Origin: Rhizobium glycinendophyticum
GTDB taxonomy: Bacteria > Pseudomonadota > Alphaproteobacteria > Rhizobiales > Rhizobiaceae
Direction: 5' to 3'
Assembly: GCF_006443685.1 (NCBI RefSeq)
Contig: NZ_VFYP01000001.1
Coordinates: forward strand, 2,852,001 to 2,916,000
Length of the DNA: 64,000 nt
The stretch's first letter is position 1, and every line of letters begins with the position of its first letter. A program made the translations under genes and the position numbers. Shown here in pieces: positions 14,813-23,985 of the stretch. The notes beneath the pieces were generated by a model. It saw only the letters and a list, made by a program, of their open reading frames with translations. It was not told the origin of the DNA and made no database searches.

Positions 14813-17347
14813 TCAGTTCGCTGCTGCGGGCGGCGCAAGCGCTGCCCATTCGCGCATGACCTGTTCGAAGACCTTGGCGCCCTGTGTGCCCTTGTCGAAG
14901 GTGAGGAGCGCCCGGCGACCATTGCGGTAGGTGACCGGGATGTCGATCCAGCCGCGGGTCGAGAGCAGTTCCATATTGCGCTTGATCACATCGGCAAAGT
15001 CGTTGAGCGCAACCAGATAGGTGTCGTCGGTGACCTTGGCGGTAACAGCCACGAGCGGATCGCCGCGATCCTGCTCGGTTCGCTTCATCGCGATGCGTTG
15101 CAGATTGTCGATGGCACCGCCTTCGAAATCGGCCGGCACCGAGAACACCACTTCGATGAGGTGGCTCGCCGGCAGCGAGTTGTCGGTGTTGCGCTTGATC
15201 GTAACGAGCGCCGAAATGCCGCGCTCGGGCACGTTGAGCTTGCCCTGGATCTGCGGGTCGGGCTTGCCGTCTGGGCCGGTTTCGCGCACGGCCGACCAGA
15301 TGATCGATCCCGGTACGGCAACCGGGGTGGCCTGACCGAGACGCTCTTCATAGAGGAAAAGCTTCTCGCCACCGGCAACGGGGGCTGCCGACGATGCGGC
15401 ATTGGTGGGCGCGGTGCCTGCTGTCGGCGTTGCCGAAGCCGGGGCATCGGTCGGTTCGATGGTTGAAGCAACGGTCTGGGCAGAGACGGAACGTCCCTCC
15501 TCGGCGGTGCCGGCTGGAGCGGCGCCCGCGCCCTCATCGATCTCAGAGCCATCGGCGCGCAGCCGCTGGGTGAACTTCTGGCCGCTCGCGGCACCGTCTT
15601 CCGGGGCCGTGGCCGTCGCAGCGGGCGTGGGCGTGGGCGTGGTCGGCGCAGTCGCTGCAGGCGCCGCATCCGTTGCAGCCGGACTTGTCGCCGCCGGCGT
15701 CGTCTCTCCCTCGGTCGCCTTTTCCGGCGCGCCGGTCAGGTTCGCGACCATGCTGCCGATATCGTCGCGCCAGGTCCAGCCGGCATAGCCGACACCCGCG
15801 ATAACCAGCAGGCCAACGACACCGAGGACGATGGGGGCAAGGTTGCGGCGCTTTTTGGGCTCCAGTCGATAGGCAGGCTGATCATAGCCGCCCATCATCC
15901 GGCCGATATCACTGTCCTGATCGATGGTCGCGGGTTTGGCGTCCGGCGAGAAGCTCTGGAGATGCGCATCCCAGTCAGGTGTCGCAGGCAATTCGCTGGT
16001 GCCGGGGGCAGCCGTTGCGACGGATGCCTGAACCTCCGCATTGTCGCGGAACCACTGGCTGAAATCGTCGGGATCGATGGTTGCGGCCGCCTGGGCGACA
16101 GCGGGCGCGGCAGCGACCGTCTCGAACGGCTCGGGCTGGCTCTGCTCCAGGCTGAGACCGGCCGGCACCGGAAAATCCTGTTCGACTTCAACGTGGACGG
16201 GTTCCTGATAGGCGGGGAATTCGTCCGTCGGCGTGTGGGAAATAGAAACCGGCGCAGGCTCGATCTCCGGTAGCTCCGGGACCCTATTTGCCGCGGGAGC
16301 GATCCCCAGCGGCAAATCCCAGCTGGCAGCAGGGATGGCCGGCGTCGGATCGCTCGCGCGGCTCTGCAGCCAGTCGTCCACGGCATCGGAAACGGCGGGC
16401 CGGGGTTCTTCCGCCGGAGCGGCGAAATCGGCAGGTTCGATGAGACTATCGCCAGTTTCCGCCGCTTGGTCACGATCGGCAACCTCGCCCCAGGCCGGGG
16501 CAACAGGTCGGTCTGCGGCGAATTCCGGCTCGGGCGCATTGGCCCAGCCGGTAAAGGCAGGCTCCGCCGGCGTTACCGGGCTCGCCTCGATGCGACGTTC
16601 TTCGGCGGCGGAGAAGGCTGCCTCAAGCCGAGATTCGGCAGCTGGTGCCGCGTCGCGCGCTTGCGCATCGCCGAACACCTTCGCATCATACATGTTGGCG
16701 TAATCGGTCTCGCCGCCCGTCAAGGCATAATCGGGATCGGACCAGACTGACGGAGCGGGCTCGGCAGCAGCTGCGGGCCGCGGTTCTTCTGCCACGACTT
16801 CGGCCTCGGATGCGTACACCTCCGATGCCGATGCCGGTGCGGGCTCGCTCATATGGGCATCGGCCCAGTCGTCGCCGGTGACAGCAGGCGCCTCGGGCTC
16901 GCGATATTCGGTGTGCTCGACGGCCGCATAATCATGCTCGACCGCGGCCTCAGGAACCGTCTGTTCCGGCTCAGGAGACGCATGTGCCGCAGTACCCGGA
17001 TCGGCAAAAAGCGGCTCAGGACCACGTGCCGGCTCGGCCCAGACCGGCTGCGGCTCGTGGGCAGCGTGCGGCTCTGGCGCCTGTGCGGCTTGCGGTTCGA
17101 AAGCCGGCACCGCAACCTCGTCGAGCGCCGGCAAGGCCTCGGCGTGTTCAGCTTCAACTTCCCGAATGGCGGCGTCGAGCTTCTCCAACTGCCGCTGCAG
17201 CATGTGCTCCGGCGGACGCGGCGACATGTTCTCAAGCTGCCGCACAACGGCCGAACGGGCCTTTTCATAGACCCGTGCACGCATTTCCGGAGTATTGTTC
17301 GACAGGCCATCCACGGCCCGTCGAATCACTGCGATAAAGTCAGCCAT
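14813..17347 (-). CDS. Large Ala/Pro/Glu-rich single-pass membrane protein, function unknown
   Basis: The protein is 844 residues with four parts. A helical start (1-70) has FIAVIRRAVDGLSNNTPEMR. A ~430-residue low-complexity acidic Ala/Pro/Glu stretch follows. One membrane span is at about 500-522 (NLAPIVLGVVGLLVIAGVGY), then an Ala/Thr/Pro linker. A folded C-terminal domain of ~190 residues contains LFLYEERLGQATPVAVPGSI and GWIDIPVTYRNGRRALLTFD. The likely arrangement is cytoplasmic N-part and periplasmic C-domain. I know of no described function; similar proteins beside purA seem typical of rhizobia. The ATG at 17347 is preferred to a GTG at 17353, which is too close to its GAGAAA. Confidence 0.78.
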   Translation of the reverse strand: MADFIAVIRRAVDGLSNNTPEMRARVYEKARSAVVRQLENMSPRPPEHMLQRQLEKLDAAIREVEAEHAEALPALDEVAVPAFEPQAAQAPEPHAAHEPQPVWAEPARGPEPLFADPGTAAHASPEPEQTVPEAAVEHDYAAVEHTEYREPEAPAVTGDDWADAHMSEPAPASASEVYASEAEVVAEEPRPAAAAEPAPSVWSDPDYALTGGETDYANMYDAKVFGDAQARDAAPAAESRLEAAFSAAEERRIEASPVTPAEPAFTGWANAPEPEFAADRPVAPAWGEVADRDQAAETGDSLIEPADFAAPAEEPRPAVSDAVDDWLQSRASDPTPAIPAASWDLPLGIAPAANRVPELPEIEPAPVSISHTPTDEFPAYQEPVHVEVEQDFPVPAGLSLEQSQPEPFETVAAAPAVAQAAATIDPDDFSQWFRDNAEVQASVATAAPGTSELPATPDWDAHLQSFSPDAKPATIDQDSDIGRMMGGYDQPAYRLEPKKRRNLAPIVLGVVGLLVIAGVGYAGWTWRDDIGSMVANLTGAPEKATEGETTPAATSPAATDAAPAATAPTTPTPTPAATATAPEDGAASGQKFTQRLRADGSEIDEGAGAAPAGTAEEGRSVSAQTVASTIEPTDAPASATPTAGTAPTNAASSAAPVAGGEKLFLYEERLGQATPVAVPGSIIWSAVRETGPDGKPDPQIQGKLNVPERGISALVTIKRNTDNSLPASHLIEVVFSVPADFEGGAIDNLQRIAMKRTEQDRGDPLVAVTAKVTDDTYLVALNDFADVIKRNMELLSTRGWIDIPVTYRNGRRALLTFDKGTQGAKVFEQVMREWAALAPPAAAN

Positions 17348-17406
17348 CAGCACTTTCTCATTATTGCCGGAGCGGATTCGACCGGCAAAATTTATTAAAC
17401 TTCAGA

Positions 17407-18705
17407 TTAGTCCTCGAAAGGGTCCGTCACAAGTATCGTGTCGTCCCGCTCTGGGCTTGTCGACAGAAGGGCGACCGGCGCGCCGATCAGTTCTTCGACC
17501 TGGCGCACATATTTGATCGCCTGGGCCGGCAAATCGGCCCATTTACGGGCACCGACGGTCGACTCTTTCCAGCCTTCGAGCGTGATGTAGATGGGCTCGA
17601 CACGGGCCTGAGCGGCCTGGGCGGCCGGCAGATAATCGATTTCCTGGCCGTCCAGCTTGTAGCCGACGCAGATCTTCAGCTCTTCCAGACCGTCGAGAAC
17701 GTCGAGTTTGGTGAGCGCGATGCCGGTGATTCCATTGGTGGCGACCGACTGGCGAACGAGCGCAGCATCAAACCAGCCGCAACGACGCTTGCGGCCCGTG
17801 ACTGTGCCGAACTCATGGCCCTTCTCGCCAAGGAACTGGCCGATCTCGTCATGCAGCTCGGTCGGGAAGGGACCTTCGCCGACGCGCGTCGTATAGGCCT
17901 TGGTGATGCCGAGGATATAGCCGAGCGAACCCGGGCCCATGCCGGAACCGGCGGCGGCCTGGCCAGCAACCGTGTTCGAGGAGGTGACGAAAGGATAGGT
18001 GCCGTGGTCGATGTCGAGCAGAGACCCTTGAGCGCCTTCGAACAGGATGCGCGAACCCTTGCGGCGCTCCTTGTCCAGGAGCACCCAGACCGAATCCATG
18101 AAAGGCAGCACACGGTCGGCGATCGAGGTCAATTCCTCCATGATCGTCTTGTGCTCGATTTCGGCCACGCCGAAGCCGCGACGCAGCGCGTTGTGATGGG
18201 TGAGGATGCGTTCGACCTTGCCTTCCAGCGCGTCGAGGTCGGCGAGATCCATGACACGGATCGCACGGCGACCGACCTTGTCTTCATAGGCAGGACCAAT
18301 ACCGCGGCGAGTCGTGCCGATCTTGGTGCCACTGTTGGAGGCAGCGTCTTCGCGCATGCCGTCGAGTTCACGGTGCAGCGACAGGATGAGGGTGGCATTT
18401 TCGGCAATCCGCAGATTGTCCGGCGTGACCGACACGCCCTGGTCCTTCAACCGGCCGATTTCGGCGATCAGCGCATGCGGGTCGACAACCACGCCATTTC
18501 CGATGACGGCCTTCTTGCCCGGACGTACGACGCCAGACGGCAGAAGAGACAGCTTGTAGGACACGCCGTCGATGACGAGCGTATGGCCGGCATTGTGTCC
18601 ACCCTGGAAGCGGACCACGATATCCGCCCGTTCGGAGAGCCAGTCGACAATCTTGCCCTTGCCCTCGTCACCCCATTGCGAACCAATCACCACGACATTC
18701 GTCAT
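17407..18705 (-). CDS. purA: Adenylosuccinate synthetase
   Basis: The 432-residue protein starts with the P-loop region [20 protein letters not shown] and has [42 protein letters not shown] and [11 protein letters not shown]. PurA joins IMP and aspartate using GTP, the first step from IMP to AMP. Length matches the family. The ATG at 18705 is the known N-terminus; a 39-residue extension was rejected. It lies 59 bp upstream of the large membrane-protein gene in the same direction. Confidence 0.98.
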   Translation of the reverse strand: MTNVVVIGSQWGDEGKGKIVDWLSERADIVVRFQGGHNAGHTLVIDGVSYKLSLLPSGVVRPGKKAVIGNGVVVDPHALIAEIGRLKDQGVSVTPDNLRIAENATLILSLHRELDGMREDAASNSGTKIGTTRRGIGPAYEDKVGRRAIRVMDLADLDALEGKVERILTHHNALRRGFGVAEIEHKTIMEELTSIADRVLPFMDSVWVLLDKERRKGSRILFEGAQGSLLDIDHGTYPFVTSSNTVAGQAAAGSGMGPGSLGYILGITKAYTTRVGEGPFPTELHDEIGQFLGEKGHEFGTVTGRKRRCGWFDAALVRQSVATNGITGIALTKLDVLDGLEELKICVGYKLDGQEIDYLPAAQAAQARVEPIYITLEGWKESTVGARKWADLPAQAIKYVRQVEELIGAPVALLSTSPERDDTILVTDPFED

Positions 18706-18901
18706 TTCGAAATCCTGTTTATCGCGCAGTGCCTGCGCCTCACCCAAACCCGCGCATCTATACTGTGTTGTTTTTGGGAAATCGACCCGTTTTGCGGGGC
18801 GATTTGGCTTTTTGCGTGACAAAGGTCGACCCCTCGCCTATTTCCGAGGCAATTCGCGCTGCGATGGATGCGCTCTGACGTCTCCCGGAACGAGCGCAGA
18901 C

Positions 18902-19822
18902 ATGCAGGGAAGAAACGCTTTGCCGATCCGCGCCTATATCTATCTCGTCATCACAACACTGCTCTGGGGCGGCAACACCATCGCCGGCAAACTGGCGCTC
19001 GGTCATGTCAGCCCGATGGCCCTGAGCTTCGGCCGCTGGGCCGTGGCGACCCTGGTGATCGCGTCGATCTCGGTCCCGCAGATCCGCAAGGACTGGGATC
19101 TCCTGAAGGCGAACTGGAAGCTTTTGATCTTCTACGGCGCCGTCGGTTACGCCGCCTTCAACGGCTTCCTCTACACGGCGCTCAAATATACGAGCGCCGT
19201 AAACGGCGCGATCGAACAGGGCGCCATTCCGGTCCTGATCTTCGTCATCAATTTCCTGCTGTTCCGCATCCCGGTCTCCGCAATCCAGATCCTGGGCTTC
19301 GTCATTAGCTTTGCCGGTGCAGCCGTCACGGCCTCGCACGGCAATCTGCAGACGCTCCTCACCCTCACCCTGAATTACGGCGACCTGCTGATGCTCTGCG
19401 CCGGCATCGCCTATGCCGTCTACACGATATCGCTGCGCTGGAAGCCGGCGGTGCATTGGAAGAGCCTGATGGCCGTGCCGGCGCTCGCCGCAGCCCTCAC
19501 CAGCCTGCCGCTCCTGTGGTGGGAAGCCGGCGAAGGCCAGATGATTCTGCCCGACGCACGCGGCTGGATGATCATCCTCTATTGCGGCTTCTTCCCCTCG
19601 CTAATCTCGCAGATCCTCTACATCAAGGGGGTGGAAGGCATCGGCGCCAACCGGGCGGGGCTGTTCATCAATCTCGTGCCGGTCTTCGGCACGTTGCTGT
19701 CGATCACGCTTCTCGGCGAGACGCTGGAATACTTCCACATCCTGGCGCTCGCACTTGTGCTTGGTGGCATCGCCATCGCAGAATGGGGCAAGCCGCGCGA
19801 ACCGCTCAAGGCGAATGCCTAG
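18902..19822 (+). CDS. EamA/DMT-family transporter
   Basis: The 306-residue protein has ten predicted helices in two EamA repeats. The first opens with YIYLVITTLLWGGNTIAGKL and the second with GDLLMLCAGIAYAVYTISLRW; LGETLEYFHILALALVLGG closes it. The ATG at 18902 gives the usual start just ahead of helix one. Its stop shares CTAG with the stop of the convergent phosphoesterase gene. Substrate unknown. Confidence 0.9.
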   Translation: MQGRNALPIRAYIYLVITTLLWGGNTIAGKLALGHVSPMALSFGRWAVATLVIASISVPQIRKDWDLLKANWKLLIFYGAVGYAAFNGFLYTALKYTSAVNGAIEQGAIPVLIFVINFLLFRIPVSAIQILGFVISFAGAAVTASHGNLQTLLTLTLNYGDLLMLCAGIAYAVYTISLRWKPAVHWKSLMAVPALAAALTSLPLLWWEAGEGQMILPDARGWMIILYCGFFPSLISQILYIKGVEGIGANRAGLFINLVPVFGTLLSITLLGETLEYFHILALALVLGGIAIAEWGKPREPLKANA

Positions 19823-20580
19823 CCGACTGAAAGGATGTCCACTTCGCCGTCACTGAGCCGGGCTGCCGTCAGCCGGCCCGACTTGTAGCAATGCGTGTCG
19901 AGGCTCACACGGTCAGGGCCGACAAAGGCCTCGCGCATCGGCGTATGGCCGTGAAAGACGCGCACCGGCAAACCGGGGCCGAGGTCGAGAAACGACCGCC
20001 GGATCCACAAGAGGTCTTCGTCCTCCTGCTCCACCAGCGGCCGCCCCGGCCGGATCCCGGCATGCACGAAGACATCCGCGCCGACCGTCACCATCACCGC
20101 AGTCGCCTCGAGAAACTCGACATGGCTGGCTGGAACGACCGATCGAACCGCTTGCCGGAGAGCAAAGTTCGAGCCAACGAACGGACCATGCGCCTCGACG
20201 TCCAGTCCATAGGATCGCAGCGTCGTATCCGCCCCATGCTCCAGATACCAGTCGCCCGCCGGATCGCCCTTGAGATAGTCGAGAAACGCATCATCGTGGT
20301 TGCCGCGCAGGCAGATGCGGTCGAAGCCGACCGGTGGCGCGGCGCTGAGGTGATAGAGCACCGCAGCCGATTGCGGGCCCCGATCAATATAGTCGCCCAG
20401 CATAACAATCAGCTTGCGCCCCTCGCGCAGGCTCGCATCCTCTTTAATCTTATCTTCAAGTGCGAGCAGTGGCTCGAGACAGCCATGCACGTCGCCCACG
20501 GCATAGATCGCGGAATAGGTTCCAGGTTCGATCGTCACCCTCGGACGCAATCCGTCTTGTTGCACCTCGTCCGTTCCCAT
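19819..20580 (-). CDS. Metallophosphoesterase (serine/threonine phosphatase type)
   Basis: The 253-residue protein carries the metallophosphoesterase signature in order: YAVGDVHGCLEPL, MLGDYIDRGPQS, CLRGNHDDAFL, VFVHAGIRPG, and FHGHTPM near the end. These residues bind two metal ions. It resembles PrpA/ApaH-like bacterial phosphatases; the substrate could be phosphoprotein or a dinucleotide polyphosphate. In-frame ATGs at 20625 and 20694 exist; 20580 is preferred because AAGGGGA lies 8-9 nt upstream. The start is uncertain. Confidence 0.87.
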   Translation of the reverse strand: MGTDEVQQDGLRPRVTIEPGTYSAIYAVGDVHGCLEPLLALEDKIKEDASLREGRKLIVMLGDYIDRGPQSAAVLYHLSAAPPVGFDRICLRGNHDDAFLDYLKGDPAGDWYLEHGADTTLRSYGLDVEAHGPFVGSNFALRQAVRSVVPASHVEFLEATAVMVTVGADVFVHAGIRPGRPLVEQEDEDLLWIRRSFLDLGPGLPVRVFHGHTPMREAFVGPDRVSLDTHCYKSGRLTAARLSDGEVDILSVG

Positions 20581-20674
20581 GGCCGCATCCCCTTGCCTGC
20601 TATCCGTGCCGCTGTCTTCTATCATGGATTGAAGCGTCGCGTCTGTCTGACCTACAGCCTTCGCATGCGTATCC

Positions 20675-20711
20675 AAAAAGGCAGCGGCCTGCACTGATTA
20701 TGATGCTTTTC
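20675..20711. promoter_or_regulatory. Candidate LysR operator before the creatininase gene
   Basis: This 37-bp sequence is about 73% identical (27 of 37, ungapped) to 22598-22634 in front of the ABC operon. Both end in the same TGATGCTTTTC and start with AAAAA. An AAAA-GCA/TGC-TTTT dyad fits a LysR-type site. It ends 54 bp before the creatininase start codon. Confidence 0.6.
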
Positions 20712-20765
20712 GAAGCCTGCCGTTTTGCCCTATCGGTCGATGAAACGAGACAAAGAGGCACGGCA

Positions 20766-21566
20766 ATGGCGAAACCCTTCTTCTGGAACGAACTGGTGAC
20801 GACGGACTTCGCCGCCCTTTCCGCCGACACCACGATCGCCGTCCTGCCCATCGCCTCGACCGAGCAGCACGGCCCCCATCTGCCGATCGCCACGGATGTC
20901 GCGATTGCCAATGGCATGCTGGCGGAGTTGAAGGCGCAGCGCCCCGACGACCTCGATTTCCTCGTCCTGCCGACCCAGGAAATCGGCAAGGCCAATGAAC
21001 ACGTCTACGGCCCCGGCAGTCTGTCCTTCGGCCCGGAACTCCTGATCCCGGCCTGGACGGCGATCGGCAGCAAGGTGGCCGAGGCCGGCATCCGCAAGCT
21101 GGTCATCGTCAACTCCCATGGCGGCAATGTCGATGTGATGAGCATCGTCGCCCGCGAACTGCGCGTCCGCCACCAGATGGTCGTCGTCTCCACCCAGTGG
21201 GGCCGTTTCGGAAATCCCGACGGCATGATTTCCGAGCATGAGAGCCGCTACGGCATTCATGGCGGCGAGGTCGAGACCTCCCTGATGCTGCATTTCCGCC
21301 CCGAATTGGTGCGCATGGACAAGGCTCAGAACTTCGTCTCGAAGGCCGAGCAGATGCGCGCGAACTCGAAATACCTGACGCCGCTCCCGCCGCATTCGCT
21401 GGCCTGGATCGCCCACGACCTGAACCCCCATGGCGTGGTTGGCGATGCCTCCAAGGGCACGGCGGAAAAGGGCGAGGCCATCTGCAAACATCAGGTGGCC
21501 GGTTTCATCGAGCTGCTGCGCGACGTCGCCGCCTATCCCCTGTCGAACCTCTACACGCCTGACTGA
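20766..21566 (+). CDS. Creatininase-family amidohydrolase
   Basis: The 266-residue protein shows the creatininase fold motifs: IASTEQHGPHLPIATDVAIANGM (Glu, His and Asp metal ligands), GPGSLSFGPELLIPAWTAIG, VIVNSHGGNVDVM and GIHGGEVETSLML. Family members hydrolyse cyclic amides (creatinine) and related C-N bonds, and some act in cofactor or toxin pathways. AGAGG precedes the ATG. A shared upstream sequence links it to the ABC/amidohydrolase operon 1.9 kb away, suggesting ring opening or amide cleavage of the same substrate. The true substrate is unknown. Confidence 0.88.
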   Translation: MAKPFFWNELVTTDFAALSADTTIAVLPIASTEQHGPHLPIATDVAIANGMLAELKAQRPDDLDFLVLPTQEIGKANEHVYGPGSLSFGPELLIPAWTAIGSKVAEAGIRKLVIVNSHGGNVDVMSIVARELRVRHQMVVVSTQWGRFGNPDGMISEHESRYGIHGGEVETSLMLHFRPELVRMDKAQNFVSKAEQMRANSKYLTPLPPHSLAWIAHDLNPHGVVGDASKGTAEKGEAICKHQVAGFIELLRDVAAYPLSNLYTPD

Positions 21567-21578
21567 GAAACGGTCGCC

Positions 21579-22532
21579 TCACGCGCCGCCGCGAATGCTT
21601 TCAGGAATATGGCCCCGGTCCTTGAGATCCTGGACCAGCACGACCAGTTCCTGCATCAGATATTCGACGAACAGGCTTGTCGCCGAATCGAGCGTCGCCC
21701 GCGCCCGGGCAAACAGCTTCATCGGCTGATGGCGCACATGCGCCTCGGTCAGCGGCCGGAACACAAGTTCGCCGCGCCGGCATTCGGCGAGCGCATCGAG
21801 CGGATTGAGCAAGGTCAGCCCCGTCCCAGCCTTGACCAATTGCTTCATCAACTCCGACGAATTCGTTTCAAGGACCGGCTCGACCAAAAGCGGCAGCGGT
21901 GCCAGCGCCAGATCGATGATATTGCGCAGGCTGGTACCCGATTGTGCCAGGATCAAGGGTTCCTGCACGACGTCAACGAGATCGACCGGCCCCTCCTCCA
22001 GCGCCAGCCGATGCCCGGGTGGCAGCACGACACCGACCGGCACGTCGAAATTGGCGAGCGTCCGGATGCCCGGCGTCGCCGGTATGTTGAAGCCCAGACC
22101 GACATCGACCTCGCCCGTCAGCACCGGATTGATCGTCGTCACCCCGCCGTCGCTGCGCAGCTTGATCTGTACCCGCGAATGCTTGGCGATGAAGCCCGCG
22201 AGAACGGCGGGCAGCGGCCCGGAGGCGAGCCCGACGGTCGTCACCAGCGAGACCTTGCCGATCTGCGGCGTCTTGAGCCCGCGCAGCCGTCCCTCCAGCC
22301 GCTCGTAATTCTTCAGAACCTCGCGGATATGTTCGACGCAGAGTTCACCGGCTGCCGTGAGCCTGAGCCCCTTCGGCAGCCGCTCGAAGATCGGCGCACC
22401 CAGTTCCTCCTCCAGCGCCAGGATCTGCCGGTTGACGGCGGACGAGGCCACGTTGAGCCGCGCGGCCGCCTTGCGGATCGAGCCGCATCGAACGATTTCA
22501 TTGATGTAGACCAGCTTCCGGGAGTGAAGCAT
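21579..22532 (-). CDS. LysR-family transcriptional regulator
   Basis: The 317-residue protein has an N-terminal winged helix (VYINEIVRCGSIRKAAARLN, SAVNRQILALEEELG) and a substrate-binding co-inducer domain (SLVTTVGLASGPLPAVLAGF, GEVDVGLGFN, AGTGLTLLNPLDAL). It is divergent from the ABC operon (178 bp apart) and convergent with the creatininase gene, the usual place for a regulator of both. GGAGG precedes the ATG at 22532. The inducer is probably the transported compound or a product. Confidence 0.92.
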   Translation of the reverse strand: MLHSRKLVYINEIVRCGSIRKAAARLNVASSAVNRQILALEEELGAPIFERLPKGLRLTAAGELCVEHIREVLKNYERLEGRLRGLKTPQIGKVSLVTTVGLASGPLPAVLAGFIAKHSRVQIKLRSDGGVTTINPVLTGEVDVGLGFNIPATPGIRTLANFDVPVGVVLPPGHRLALEEGPVDLVDVVQEPLILAQSGTSLRNIIDLALAPLPLLVEPVLETNSSELMKQLVKAGTGLTLLNPLDALAECRRGELVFRPLTEAHVRHQPMKLFARARATLDSATSLFVEYLMQELVVLVQDLKDRGHIPESIRGGA

Positions 22533-22597
22533 GAGACCTCCGCTGCGCAAAAATTAGCCATGCCGCATCACTATGCAGCAATCCCGCGAGCAGTGCA

Positions 22598-22634
22598 AAA
22601 AAAGCATCGATGCGGACGAATTTTGATGCTTTTC
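22598..22634. promoter_or_regulatory. Candidate LysR operator in the lysR-ABC operon intergenic region
   Basis: It contains AAAAAAGCATC near its left end and GATGCTTTTC at its right end, an inverted repeat centred between the divergent genes. It matches 20675-20711 at 27 of 37 positions. It lies 76 bp from the ABC-operon start and 65 bp from the lysR start. Confidence 0.6.
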
Positions 22635-22710
22635 AAGACGCAATCGGACCGATCAAATGACCAAAAAGGGAGCCCGAAAACGGGTCCTGCAACGAACAGG
22701 GGAACGATCA

Positions 22711-23727
22711 ATGCGCGACATGCCCACCAAGACCAGCCTCCTTGCCCTGATGGGCCTTGCGGCTTCGCTATCTTCGACCTCCGCGGCATTTGCACTCGAC
22801 GAGGTCACCTACGGCACCAACTGGCTCGCCCAGGCCGAACATGGCGGTTTCTATCAGGCCGTGGCCGACGGTACCTATGAAAAATACGGCCTAAAGGTCA
22901 CCGTGGTCCAGGGCGGCCCGCAGGCCGCCAACCGCTCGCTCTTGATCGCCGGCAAGGTCGACTTCTACATGGGCAGCCCGCTCGGCGAGATGGACGCCGT
23001 CAAGGAAGGCATCCCTCTGGTCGATGTCGCGGCGATCTTCCAGAAGGACCCGCAGGTCCTGCTCGCCCATCCCGATCAGGGCATCGAGAAGTTCGCCGAC
23101 CTCGCCAAGCTCGACACCATCTTCATGGGCAAGGACGGCTACGTTACCTATTACGAATGGATGAAGAAGAACTTCGAGGGCTTCACCGACGAGAAGTACA
23201 AGCCCTACACCTTCAACCCGGCCCCGTTCATCGCCGATCCAAAGTCGGCCCAGCAGGGTTATTTGACCTCCGAACCCTATGAGATCGAGAAGCAGGCCGG
23301 TTGGGCGCCAAAAGTCTTCCTGCTCGCCGACAACGGCTACAGCCCCTATTCGACGATGATCACCACGACCGCGACCATGGTCGAGAGCAAGCCGGATGTC
23401 GTGCAGCGCTTCGTCGACGCCTCGATCGAGGGCTGGTACAACTATCTCTACGGCGACAACAAGGCCGCCAACGACCTCATCAAGAAGGACAATCCGGAAA
23501 TGACGGATGGTCAGATCGAATACTCGATCAAGAAGATGAAGGAATACGGCATCGTCGAATCCGCCGAAGCGCTCGACAAGGGCATCGGCTGCATGACCGA
23601 CGACAAATACAAGGCCTTCTTCGACGCCATGGTCCAGATCGGCGTCCAGCCCGCCGACCTCGACTACAAGAAGGCGTATACCACGCAGTTCGTCTGCAAG
23701 GGCGTCGGGATGGCGCTGAAGAAGTGA
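22711..23727 (+). CDS. ABC transporter substrate-binding protein (NMT1/THI5-like)
   Basis: The 338-residue protein has a signal peptide (LLALMGLAASLSSTSAAFA, cleavage near residue 29) and an NMT1/THI5-like periplasmic binding domain (VTYGTNWLAQAEHGGFYQAVADGTYE, GGPQAANRSLLIAGKVDFYMG, PDVVQRFVDASIEGWYNYL). Known relatives bind pyrimidines (ThiY), riboflavin, sulfonates or nitrate. It is the first gene of the operon with its ATPase and permease. AGGGGA precedes the ATG at 22711. The ligand is unknown; the downstream deaminase suggests a nitrogen heterocycle. Confidence 0.9.
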   Translation: MRDMPTKTSLLALMGLAASLSSTSAAFALDEVTYGTNWLAQAEHGGFYQAVADGTYEKYGLKVTVVQGGPQAANRSLLIAGKVDFYMGSPLGEMDAVKEGIPLVDVAAIFQKDPQVLLAHPDQGIEKFADLAKLDTIFMGKDGYVTYYEWMKKNFEGFTDEKYKPYTFNPAPFIADPKSAQQGYLTSEPYEIEKQAGWAPKVFLLADNGYSPYSTMITTTATMVESKPDVVQRFVDASIEGWYNYLYGDNKAANDLIKKDNPEMTDGQIEYSIKKMKEYGIVESAEALDKGIGCMTDDKYKAFFDAMVQIGVQPADLDYKKAYTTQFVCKGVGMALKK

Positions 23728-23730
23728 TTT

Positions 23731-23935
23731 CTCACCCCCCGTGAGGGGGGAGGTCGCAGCAAAGCTGCGGGTGGGGGTGATCGTCGTTAACTGACAGTAA
23801 AACCCCTCCCAAACCCTCCCCACAAGGGGGAGGGCTTAACCCAGCCGCCACCGCCTTTGCTTCAGGGGAAGCGAGCGGTCGCCACGGATCCTCTCCCCCC
23901 TTGTGGGGGAGATGGCCGGCAGGCCAGAGGGGGAC
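23731..23935. repeat. Three GC-rich palindromic intergenic repeats inside the ABC operon
   Basis: Three short elements lie in the 258-bp gap between the binding-protein and ATPase genes: 23731-23780, 23803-23837 and 23890-23935. They contain palindromic cores of the type CTCCCC-ACAAG-GGGGAG. The second matches elements at 46470-46512 and 46743-46783; the third matches 52964-53006 and 53121-53164. They are REP/RIME-like extragenic elements. Confidence 0.8.
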
Positions 23936-23985
23936 TTTTTACCCGCTGGCACTGCCGAATGGCATTCCTTCAAACCGAGTATCGC

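Noticed and set aside
22533-22710. Thiamine (TPP) riboswitch before the NMT1/THI5-type binding protein
   Set aside because: The conserved TPP elements were not found; the region instead holds a LysR-type dyad.
23731-23935. CRISPR array
   Set aside because: The repeats are palindromic, unequal in length and spacing, and belong to dispersed families; no array exists in the window.
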